Position numbers and translations under genes: made by a program
Source: Epinephelus fuscoguttatus
Taxonomy: Eukaryota; Chordata; Actinopteri; Perciformes; Serranidae
DNA length: 64,000 nt
Assembly (NCBI RefSeq): GCF_011397635.1
Contig: NC_064756.1
Location: forward strand, 18,504,907 to 18,568,906
Direction: 5' to 3'
Part shown: piece by piece, positions 36,420-48,400 of the stretch
How positions within the stretch are numbered: the first letter of the stretch is position 1
Layout: each line of letters opens with the position of its first letter
Notes under the pieces: generated by a model
What the model saw: the letters and a program-made list of their open reading frames with translations, nothing else
Told to the model about the DNA's origin: nothing
Databases searched by the model: none

Positions 36420-39400
36420 AAAACATTGCTCCATAGCATAGTTAGTGGTCAAGGGTACCTTTAGGGGTTAAAATGGTGACTCAGTTATGATCAGAGGACC
36501 TTCGTTATCATGCTTCCTAAACAGTAATATGATCATCTGTATGTGATGAAACATCTGTGTATGTACATTTACACCTTTCAGTATGTGTGTGTGTGTGTGT
36601 GTGTGGGTGCTTTGAGCGTGAAGGATCTTATGAAAGCTGGATGTGGCCACTTAGTGATGTCAGTGAATGCTGTTCTTCGCTCGTCTGTCAGGCTCTGAAG
36701 CCTCCAGCAAAACTAAGCAAAGATTCAACCACCCATGAGAACAAGCCTCTCTGTCTCTCTCTTTGGTGTTCTCTTTTTCTTGCTCACTATAACCTACAGA
36801 CCGGACACCTCTGCCTTCTCACGCTCATCACCTCGCATGTTGTTCTCTCCGTCTTCTCCTCTCTCAGTTATTCTTGCTCCCTTCATCTTTGCCGTGAATT
36901 CAGTCCACTCAGTGCCCCTCTGGACATGTTCTAGCTGCAGTATTTTCTTTTCATCTCACGGCTCAATAACTTGGAAATTATGAAAATTATTTTCAGCTGC
37001 TTCTACTTTTTGATTTAGCTTGCTTGGTGTCCGTTATTTCAGGGCAAAATCGTCGTCTCATGAGAGTCTTTTGAATTGAGCTCAATCAAATTAGCTTTTA
37101 TTCAAAACCAAGACCCACTGCCAGCAGGAGAGAGTATCTGCAGGTCTTTCGAAAGTCTTGATGAAATAAAATCATTTAAATGTACTGCCTTATTAAAATA
37201 CTTTAAAGTCTTTTTTGGAGTTTTTTTTCCACTGTACTAATGGATTCCTTTTAAAACTTAGTTTCATTTTGATGCAAATCTCTAAGTAGAAAGGGGCACT
37301 GACTGGTAAATTCAATTCAGTGATTAAAAGTGAAGTTACAAGTTTGTTAAACATGTTGAACTGATGCTGATCCCGTCTCAACCTAACAGAAAATGGCTAG
37401 TTTTGATGTTAATTGCATTTTTTTGTGTGTCTGTCACATTGGCAGCTTTCAAAATGACCACATCAGTTTGTCCAGGTTTGAAGGCGTTGGCTCTGTGTTG
37501 CTGAAGCAGCATCGAAATACTTAACACAACAGTATGTGTCAAACAAAATCCTATTGTGGACTCGGATAAGGTTTTACACCGCGTTTTATCCATGCTAGTA
37601 GTGTTGGTCTGTCTGTAACCCATAACCCTCTCAATCTAACCCCAGACTGACCATCTCAACAACTATCAGATGGATTGCCATCAAATTTTGTACAGACATT
37701 TATGGTCACCTGCAGATGAGTTCTCATATAGCGCCACCAGCAGGTCAAAATTTGTACCTACCAAGAGGTTTACATTTGTCATTTTGAGTGAAAAGCTTAG
37801 ACAAGTGGTTCCAAACTGGTGGGTCGCAGTCCAAAAGTGGGTCGCGGGTCCATTCTGAATGGACTGCAAGTGGCTTTTATTTAGAAGTGTTATTCCCTGG
37901 TGTAGAATGAATGATTTATGGACAGTTACTTGACGTAGATGGCAAACTAGCTCGAGGACAAGTATGATGCTGAATATGTTAAACTGTGGACCTTGAACTA
38001 ACAACTAAGGAGAAATCTGGACACCGTGGCTGGACCAGTTGGGAACCACTGGTCTAGACTGCTTCATGTCTACAGCTATTGGATGGATTGCCATGACTTT
38101 TGTAAAGACAGTCATGTAACCCATTGTAGGAAGTGTAAACGGTTTGGCGATCATCGAGTCAAACTTTAAATTTGTCCAGTTCTGCAGAACTAATGACATC
38201 CCCATTAACCTCAGCTCTACTTTCTGTTACGCGCTAATTAGCAAATGCTAAGACAAGATGGTAAATATGGTTAACAGCATAAAACATCAGCTTGTTAGCA
38301 TTGTCAGTGCTAGCATTTTAGCATGCTAGTTTTAGCATTTAGCTCAAAGTGCAGTGCAGTCTTACAGAGCTGCTAGCATGGCTGTAAATTTTTAGTCTTG
38401 TCGTAATGCCAGTGCAAACACACATGTCAGACCAGACACAGCATTTACAAAAACATATTGTTTAAACTGTAGAGACATTTTTGGTCAAACTTTACAATGG
38501 CTCATACAGTATTTTTTCTTTCTCTCTGTCTTCACCCTCAGTTGCCATCTCCTTTGTTTCTCTTCATCACATCTGTATTTTCTTTCCCATCTTCACTTTC
38601 TCTCTGTCTCTGTCTCTCTCTCTCTGTGTTTTTTCCTTCTGTAACAGATGTTTCAGACAGAAGAGGAACAGCTGGCTGCTGTGGGGCTGCTTATTCACCC
38701 TTTCATTTCTTTTCTCATCTGTCCTCCCCCTCTTTTCCTCTCATCCTTGTTTTTCTGTTGAAGCTGACACAGATGGAGACCCAAATTTCCAGTCCTGGAA
38801 AAATGCGTTTTGGGGACTTTAAAATTCAAATGCAAACAGAATCCTCCTCCTCTTGGTAGAGTCAGGTATTTGAGACAATGTGCACAAGGCTGAAATGTTT
38901 CCCTCACCCAGGAGCAAGATTTCACGTCAAGGGCTGCATTAATAGCTTGTGAGACAAATGCCTCATAAATGATGAAGTGAGTTCTGGCCCCTTCTGCCCC
39001 CACCCCCTCATCCTTAGCTAATTATGGGAGAGCTTTTTTTTTCTTCACCCCAAATCCCCTTATTCCGCTCAAACTCCCCTCGTTTTTAAATAACCCCCAG
39101 CCTCCAGCGTGTCGATGTGTGTGTGCGCGCGTGTGTGTGTGCTTCAAATGATTGATGAATGTGTGTTCCTAGTGCATATGTGTGAGCACTCATCTGTGCC
39201 CTGTCTGTGTATGTGCATGTGCGTGTGTGATCACCAGAGGCGGTATCTGAATCTCCTCTTAGAAGAATATTATGTAACTTTGTAAACTGTCACTTTCCTG
39301 GACACACACTCAACCACACACATACACATACCGACAAAGACTACACACATGTACTTCTTCCATCTACGCCCCCACAGGACACACACTCATGGACGGGCAC

Positions 39401-42400
39401 AGGAAGCAGACTCATAGGCCCACTTATGATACACAAAAGTTATGTTGTGCACTTGATACGTCACGCAGCAAAAGATATCTTATTTTGAGAGATTTAGAGG
39501 ATTGAGGCTGTATATGTTGAGCCTCTAATGCAGCACTGCACGCTATATCAGGATGTCCTGTCTGTGCCCTGGTCTGGGATGGAGGGATGGATGAGGAGAC
39601 GGGGAGGGGTTGGAGAATCTATGGAGGGAGAGAGAAGAAAAAATGGATGATGGAGGTTAGCAGAGGTGAGGAAAGAAAGTGCAGGAGAAATACAGTGATA
39701 TTACACAAGGTGACAGAGAGAATAAATGTTATCGAAGAGGCTAAGGACATCGGAGAGGACGTAGAGAGATGCAGAGGGAGGATAGTGTTAAACAGAAGTT
39801 GTGGGTTTTATGTCATGGAAAAAGAATGAGCAGGTGGCAGAGTCACTGTTTGATTTAAAACAGAGTGACAGGGTGGCAAATAGAAAGGTGAGAGACAGAA
39901 CAGAAGGACAGATAAACAATTAACAGCTATGGAAAATAGAGAAGGAAAGAGAGTAATGTGAAAGGAGAGACAAGCTACAATGAGGTAAGATGATGAGGGC
40001 AAAAGAACACGTCATGTGGAGTCACATTTATCCTCTGATAACCTCATCTTTCTCACCGTTTATTCATATATGAATTTAACAGTTTAGAGCGGAAACATGC
40101 AGGATAAAAGAATAAAACATTAGATGCTAGAGAAGTGACATGTTTTATTTATTGTTTTTAGATGGAAACAGCTGAACCTTAGCAGGTAACTTGGTTACAC
40201 TGCACAAACTCTCTTTTTTAACCGGTCAAGAATTCAGAGGTTGTTCTTTCCCCCTTATACATCAATCAGTTTCAAGACGAAACATTCACAAAACATTACT
40301 TTCTGAAACATTATAATGATTATGTGCGTCTCATTTTTGTTTTAACCAAAGATATTCGTGAAACCTGACTGTGACCCAAATTATATGATGAGACAGATGT
40401 TTTCTGCATTGATTCACACAGATTATGGCACACACAAGCACAAAGACACATGTTCTCTAACCTGTGCATATGCATCCACCCATGCATACAGATGCATGCT
40501 ATTAATTTTTGTACAATAAGCACACACACACAGATATGCACACATATGTTACATGTAGATACGCAGGTGCATGCCATTCGCATGTGAATGCATACAGGAA
40601 GGCTAATTTTTGATTGAGTTACTCGCTGTAACTCACTGTGCGTGTCCACACAGTCCCAAACGTAGACGCAGAAAAGTTGATTATCCTGGTGACTCAGCAG
40701 GCTGAGCCGACCGACATGTGCTCGCAATGCTGTTGGTTCAAATCTGATTTGGGATTTCTGTCCCTTCATATACCCAGTCATCCCTTTGTTCTGACTGTTT
40801 GCTGTTGTATTGTGTTTGGTGAAGGGCAAGTTTAAGAAAAGCATTGTTTCAAGTGGCCTGTACAAGAGAGACATCACTGAGACATCAACTTGAACGGTTT
40901 TGACAGCCGACTGAGTAAAAGCACCATTTCCTTGGCTGTTATTGATCATTTCACACCAGTTTGTGAAAGAAATGCTTCATATTCATTGTCAGATTTCTAA
41001 ATAAGTGCGTGGGTGTGAGTGAACATTTGCCTTTTAGTCAGTACTTCTCAGACAAGGTTGAAATCCGTGATGAAAACTCAGCTGGTGAGCTGTAGTCTGG
41101 CTGTGTGAGGCAGCAAGCATCCAGCTCAGCTGTTTCAAAGATGAAAGCGTCACCTGAAAAACTCCTACGTCCCCCCCCCCCTCCCCACACACACACAATT
41201 TACTCTTTTTTTTTTTTTTTTTTTTTTTACACATACACGTGTCCATGGTGTGATCTGTCTTTCTCTGTCTGTATCTCTCTCACACACACACACACACATG
41301 CTCACAGCAGGGTATCTAAATCTGTCCAACTCTGTCTCCTAGAAATTACGTTTATGCCCTCACAGTGTGTGTTTAACTCCCTCACTTTCACTGGGAGGGA
41401 TCTCTGTCTTTACATCTCGCACTGTACACTCCCACCATCACTTTCTCTCTCCCACATGGAGTCCAGTCTCTCGCTCTCATGAAGCGCTGCCTCCTCCCGC
41501 CCTTTTAGATGCACTCAGCCTCAGTCAGAGTGTAGGACAGGACAGACAGGAACACCAGCGCTGATCTCTTCCTTCTCATACAGCCGGCAGTAGGTACAAC
41601 TTTCTGTCTTGCTTCGTGTGTCTGTGTCTCCTAGATGTTTTTATCATCTCTTTTAACCCAACACACACTATATGCGCATCTCACTTTTCTGTTTGTCTAA
41701 TTCTAATGAGAAAAGTAGCAGAAAACCTGTGATGATTAAAAAAGAAACTGCATTTAGTGGGAATGTTTTAGAGGTTGAATGCTGGAATGACTTCACTTTT
41801 TTCAACTTTGAATGACTTGAATAGTGCTGTTTGGTGTTGCAAACATGACGTGATACCCTGCTGCAGATGCAAGACGTATCCTGACATGTATGTAATGTTC
41901 CAGTACATATCTCAGCGGTTGTCCACACGTTACAGCCCAAACTGCCCGCCGTGGATGAATGTTAGAGAGAGAATCTATAATACATTAAGATGCAGTCTTG
42001 TGTGGGCTTGAGGAGTTGACGTGATACCAGCAGTCTAGCACTTACTTGTGTGATGTTACTGCGATGCTTGAGAGTGTTTCATAATGAACAACGGCAAGAA
42101 GTTCTTTAGTTTGAGCACCAACATTGGGGTTGCCTTTTGTAATCACAACTTACATTCAGGCTACTTCGTTTGTGCAGCTTCTTGGCTCACTCTTTTTATG
42201 TTGTGTGATTGTGTCTTACTAACTTTATAAAGTCACTGGATCCTGGACTGACTGCATCAGGGCTACTACTATTGCAGCTGGTGTCAGTTTTCTGTAACAC
42301 AGCATGGCATGTTGTCGAAATAGCACCCATCCATTATGTGGGGAGTCACACTATTGAAATGGTATATAATTGGTGGTAAGTGAAATGCCACTGAAACATT

Positions 42401-45400
42401 TTCCACGTTCTGATGCACAGTCTGTCTCTTATTTTGGATTTTTTTTCAGAATTATTCTAAAAAAAAAAAAAAAAAAAAATCATTTCACACCCTCTCAATA
42501 AAATATGAACAAACAAGGAAGAGGTAACATAAATAGTGGATGCAGTGAAAGTGTGAAGCGACCATACAGAGGTCAGCTCCTTATGTAACTGTAACATCAG
42601 TCTGAATAGATTGCTGCTCTTCTACACAGCCTAGCATTGATGCTTATCTCTGTGACTGTGTGTGTGTCACTCATAGCACCTAATTAATTTCTTGCAGCTG
42701 TTTTTTTATATCATGAGCCTCTATTTCAAACCATCAATACCACACAGGACTGTGTAGCGTACAGCAGGCTCGCCGTCGTGGGGTCAGAGGGTACAGATGA
42801 CCCCGGCCCAAGGCCAAGGGGGAACCCATAAAAAGGTCTATGGTTGACCCTGAAATGGGATCAAGTACAACGGTTTGCTTAAATCACTGCCAGTACAAGA
42901 AAAACTTTGAGTTGACAGCCATATACTCTTAACACTATTTCAGCTATGCACACAATTTGACCAACATTTAATTAAAGTAGCCTCAAGATTTAAGATTCTC
43001 AAGGTTCTTTTATTAAGCAGCACCAAACACGCTACTCTTGAAAACTGGTCACAGTGCTCTAAGTGCTTGATCTCTTGTCTCTTCCAGAGAGCGATTCTAA
43101 CTTGAGGTGTGCCCTTTCTCGTTGGACAAAACCCACATAACATCTGGCTTTGTCCTCAGTAGGAAAGGTTACAATCAGCAATCATTTCTCAGACAAATGA
43201 CTCTGCAGTAGTATTTATTGACTCCATCTCTGATCAGCAGTGATGGCAACATGACACCCTGGCAGGCATGCTGAGTCACAATGCTCAGCTCTGTCTGTAA
43301 CTTCTCTGACTCTTGACATGTCAGCCGCAAACTTCATCTGTCTCTCTCCAAGCAGCGCTCAAACATTTTTCAAAATTCGTAAGAACCTAATTTGGAAGAG
43401 AGACTGAGTAAGTAACAGATATAAAATAAGAAGTAACCACTATAACATTTTAGCTGGCAGTTGCTTTCTGCCATGGATGCATAAAGAGAACTGGATACAG
43501 AGTTGGAGGTGGGGCCTCATACATCCTCATGAAAGTTGCTCAATGATGAAGCCAAAAAATGTGACTTCCCAGGTTAAATTTTGAATGATTGTGCCCATAG
43601 AGCAAGCGCACCAGAGGTTTCACTGGGCTAGCCACATATTTCTAGTTTTGCCTTCCACCAACTTGAATGGGGATAAAATGATTGAATCATGTAGCCCTTT
43701 TGGGCTTTCAATAAGTTATTGGACCAAACAGATCAAATTCCACTAGTGATTTCATTTCGTGGCAGTTGTGACGTTCAAATAATGTATCCAAAGATTAACA
43801 GACATCTCATTCCCGGTGTAAGTCTGTGGGGAAAAAATAGGCTATTTTTGGGCCACATGACGTCACCTGAGGGGTCTGCAAGTTGTAGTTACATGGTTTG
43901 ACCACTATGTCAAATTGGCTTCAAGGTCCGTTGCACTTCCTGGGGGCCTGCTTTGCACTGTTTACTAACCCTGTGATCTGTCTGTCTGTCTGTCTGTGAT
44001 GTTGAATGTGACACACCAGGAAAAAACAGAAAGGCACACTTGTCTGCTGGTGATGGTTAAGGAGTCTGTTGCCTATTTTCAGCAGGTTTTCCTGCATATA
44101 CGAGCTAATTTGGGTAGATAAAGGGAACGTCTCTTCTCCGTCTACACTCGGACAGATATCATCCTGTGTGCATGCCACAGTGTCAGAGCCTCAGCAATGA
44201 AATAAGCTAACAAATATTTTATTTGCATTAAAAAATACATTTCTGTTATGAGATGGATGCTGGCCTTTGTATATTGTTACAGTGGACATAAAGTTAATCA
44301 TATGTGTGCTTGCAGCTGTTTTTCGGAGCACCAAAACTGCTACTAGAGAGTAGCTTTTTAGAGAGTGCAATAAAAACATTTTAAGTCTTCATATTAGATA
44401 TTTGTTGTCCTTTTAATGGATTTTTCCACCCTAAAATTCTAGTTATACAATATATGGCGTCTTTGGATGGGAAGCCCAACATTTCATGCAGTTTGTTGCA
44501 AGAGCAAGGATTCAGGAGGAACAACGAGACAAAGACGGAAACAGAAAAACACTGTTGGATGGATAAATACTTTAACACCTTCATTATTTAACAGTGCAAT
44601 CTGCACGATCACGATATTGACATGGTCTCTGTTCTCATGCGTCTCTCTCTGTTCTGACCAGTAGCTCAGATTGGCATGAAGTGTCGGGCAACCACTTGAA
44701 TCATTTATTTGTTTGTTCAGTCACAGTATTTGTTTCTCTCATCCTTCCAAAAACATCATATTCAGAAGAAGTCCCCTTCTCCTGCTCAGTAATGTAACAG
44801 TTGTGCGACATTAGACGATCAATTTTTAAAGATCCTGCTTAGTTGTGACAAATGTTATTCACATGTCAGTTCAGCAGAATAGACAGTTTTAAAGCTGAAA
44901 AATATGTCCCTAATATCAACAGTACATATAATCAGTAATCTGCCCTATTTCCCACTTAACCCATTTAAATTGGCCCTTTCAGTTGACCATGCAGAGTCGC
45001 AGCATGCAGGAGGGATTTAGCTTTTTGACTTTAGACCGCGCAGCTCTAAAAACAAACTCATTATATCTTTGGGTAGTTTGTCTTCGAGGTGTGTGGTGTA
45101 ATAACTCCTGTACATGCCCGTGCTCACTGCTGTTTTTGTTGATGACCTTTCTGTGTTGTTTTACTCGCAGACTCAGACACAGCTTCCAGGCAGGGTTTTT
45201 TTTTTTAATGAGGGGGTGAACAAATTCAGCGCTCCCTTTGTCCCCATGTTGGAATTGTATCTGTCTTTATGACTGTATCGTCAGTTACATGTTTTACGTT
45301 CTTACAAACCAGCACGAGAACAGAAAAAGTGACTCCTGTACCTTTCCTTTGCTCGTGAAAAATCCTCGGAGGCAGTTAATTAAATATACATATTAAGTGG

Positions 45401-48400
45401 CTGATGTGAGAGCTCTTAAAGTTTTCTCATAAATTATGTTACCATATATTACAGGTTGCAACATTTTTTTTTAACACCTCTGAGAAGGAATGCACACACG
45501 CATGCACACACACAAAGGATGGTAGTCTGTTTTATGGGATGAGAAGAGACAGTTGTGCATGATTACGCATAAAGGAAAATCATTTGGGATTAAATATGTA
45601 AGGCCTGAGAACGATACCTATTGGTCGGGGCATGTAATGAGTACATTTATATCTGTTCCTCTGAAAAGTTTGATGTTTTGTATTGACATTAATTTTTACA
45701 GGACTTTGATTCTCCTTTTTGATATCAGTCTTTTATTCTTTATGTTAAACCCAAACTCTACAGTAAATCATGTGCACCTCAGCTACTGTAAAGACAAAGT
45801 GAAGAAGCTGATTTGGCCAAAACCGAAACATTTAAACCATATATCAGTGGTCTCAACCCAATCACTAGAACAAATTAAGGGCATTGTACGTTTCTGCAAA
45901 CCACCAGTATGTTTAACATTTTCTCGTAGAGCAGTTCTTATGATATCCTACGAATTAGTGCCCCATGACTGACGTTGCATCCTTAACATGCAGTCACATA
46001 ATTAATGTAAAGTTACAGACATTAGGTTTAGAAAAAGAAACTTTGCGAGGTCGTTCCGATCATGCAACTCCAGGGAAAGTCCCGGGAGAAAGTAGGGTTT
46101 TTTTGTGACCTATCCACCGCCTCAACCTGCTTACTTACAAGACAGCTTGGGACTGCTTCCTTGTTTACTCCAGTCAGCACATTGGTCACATGAACACAGC
46201 CTTTCAAAATACGTGAGATATGTACGACTTTGGGTGCATTACTTTTGGTAGGAAAACATACGAACAGTTTGTGAGAACAGCCTGATATGTTACATTTGTA
46301 GGTTTCATATGATGCAGAGATGTGGAAACCTTATGTTTCAATTGTCAGTTTTATGTTGTGACACTGTGGTTAACGTGTTTGGGTTTAAGCCCAAAAAACA
46401 CTAGGTTAAGGTTAGGAAATCATCATCTTTCAGACTAAAATACCCCTATTTGTTGCCATAAACACAGCTGGGAACTTCCCAATCTGTCATTTTGATGGTC
46501 TTGAACAGTCTCCCGCTATTCCCTCTACCTCTAGATGAGAAACTCAGTTCATATAAATGTAAACTGAGCTACGTCATATGAATGAAAAGTACAGATGTAA
46601 CATACCCGTGGTTTGCACAAACACACAATGCCAACACTTAATTCTGGCGAATGGGTTGGCGGCCTAACCTTCCACTCAGACAAGTGGTGTCAGATAACCT
46701 CATGTCATGCCCCTGATGAGTCCCTATTGACCCCCTCTCTTTCAAACTGGGCCTAAGGTTAAATACCTCCATCCCACTGTGAAGGCATTACAATCTAAGG
46801 ACAACCATAAGTGCTACCTGAACTTCACCACTGGAAGTGTTTTAATGGGCTTCTCTTGTAATATCAAGTGATAACAAAAGTGAAACTCCTTCTGCCTTGT
46901 ATGAAGGTTTTCCTCTGTGAGCGTCTCCTAGAGTCACGTCTGCAGTTTGGGTGCAGAGGTATGTTGGATGAGGACACAAGAGAAGCTTGAGAAACACCTG
47001 GGGTCAAACTGAACCTGAAGCTTGAAGCATCCCACAGCCAAACTAGGAGAGAAAACAAATCTATTTACAATCACAGGGGTTTGACCTCAGCTGCACACTG
47101 AGCAGAGAGCGAGCTCATCGGTTTAATGTTCATCTTTTAAACATTTTGCACCCTTTGTGCTGTGCGTTTTGTAACTGTCTTTAGGACACAATACATTGGT
47201 AGTGATTGGAATTTAAACGCTATTCGAAGTAAATCAGACTTTTTGTTTTTCATAATATTTGGGAGCCTTTAATGAATGCCTTTAAAAAGAAAACAAACTA
47301 AACATTTTCTGAACATCAGGTTACATGAGGACATTTCCAAACAATGTCAGACTTTACTTCATTGCTCCCACAGTCAGGGTAGACGTAATGCTGTTCGACC
47401 ATCACAGACTAGTGCTGTTACATGCTAAAACACCCGCAAGTTAAAGGGTCAAACTCACTTGAACCTTTCAGCTGTCAGAGTGAAAGCTGGAATTATTAAT
47501 GGTCACTAAGCTGTCTGTTTGTATCAGCCTGTTCAGTCTGTGCTTTGTATGAAAGCGTATGAGAAAGCCTGTGGCTTTTTATTGCAGTGTGTCATCAACT
47601 TGTGTGAAAAGTTACAGTAGATTTAGTTCACTCACCTGAGTTTACCAACTGTGCCGCTGTGTGTTTGTAACACAGGTGTCACATTCCTAGAATAAAAAGC
47701 CGGTGGCAACACAAGCAACTAAAGAACAGGTAGCTTGTGTGTGTAAATGTGTGTGTGAGAGAGAAATAATTAAAGACGGGAAGTGTGCTTGTTTCTTCTT
47801 CTGCAGACATGAATATTTTTGGTTAATAATTACCAGTGATAGCTCTGTATAATCTCATCGAGTCTCTTTGCTGTCTGGGTGAGTGGGTGCTATGGAAGCC
47901 CTCCAGGGACAAACACAGCTGAGATAAAATTGGGATTCATTATCTGCCTCGCTTGTTTTTTCCCTCTTCTTTTTTTTTAACTCTCTTTTCCATCCCCTCT
48001 GTGTGGGTCTCTGTCTCTTTCAGTATATGTGAAGCATGTGTCAGACTTCGTTAATCCGTCTGAGAATTAATCCATGTGAGATGCTGATTTCTCTTCACTG
48101 TACAGTACAGCTGTCCTGAGACCAGGACAACACAGCTGTGAGGTTAAACTCCTGAACAGAACATGTTATTGTTCAGCCATGCTGTCCTTGTCATTGTAAG
48201 ACTCATTTAAGGCTGAATGCATCTTGTTTTGAGCCTTTTGAGACAAAGAACATCTTAGGCATTAAAATGTCACTGCATCCAGAAAGAGGAGGAAATCAGA
48301 TCTTATCGAGAACCAATTAGATTGATCAGTTCTCCACATTAAACAATTTAGTTCCAATAATGAGCTAGTAACAAAACGTGTAGCTCAGCGTGTGACGTAA

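Noticed and set aside
39587..39829. Charged open frame of 80 codons
   Set aside because: Purine-rich low-complexity DNA gives Glu/Arg/Lys/Gly-rich frames. No homologue recognised.
40320..40949. Open frame of 209 codons on the minus strand
   Set aside because: It runs antisense through a degenerate tRNA-derived SINE and CA-rich DNA, is Cys/His-rich from composition and has no recognisable domain or splice context.
45553..45972. Open frame of 139 codons on the plus strand
   Set aside because: A+T-driven composition, no known domain, inside a long intron. No splice sites or promoter to support it.
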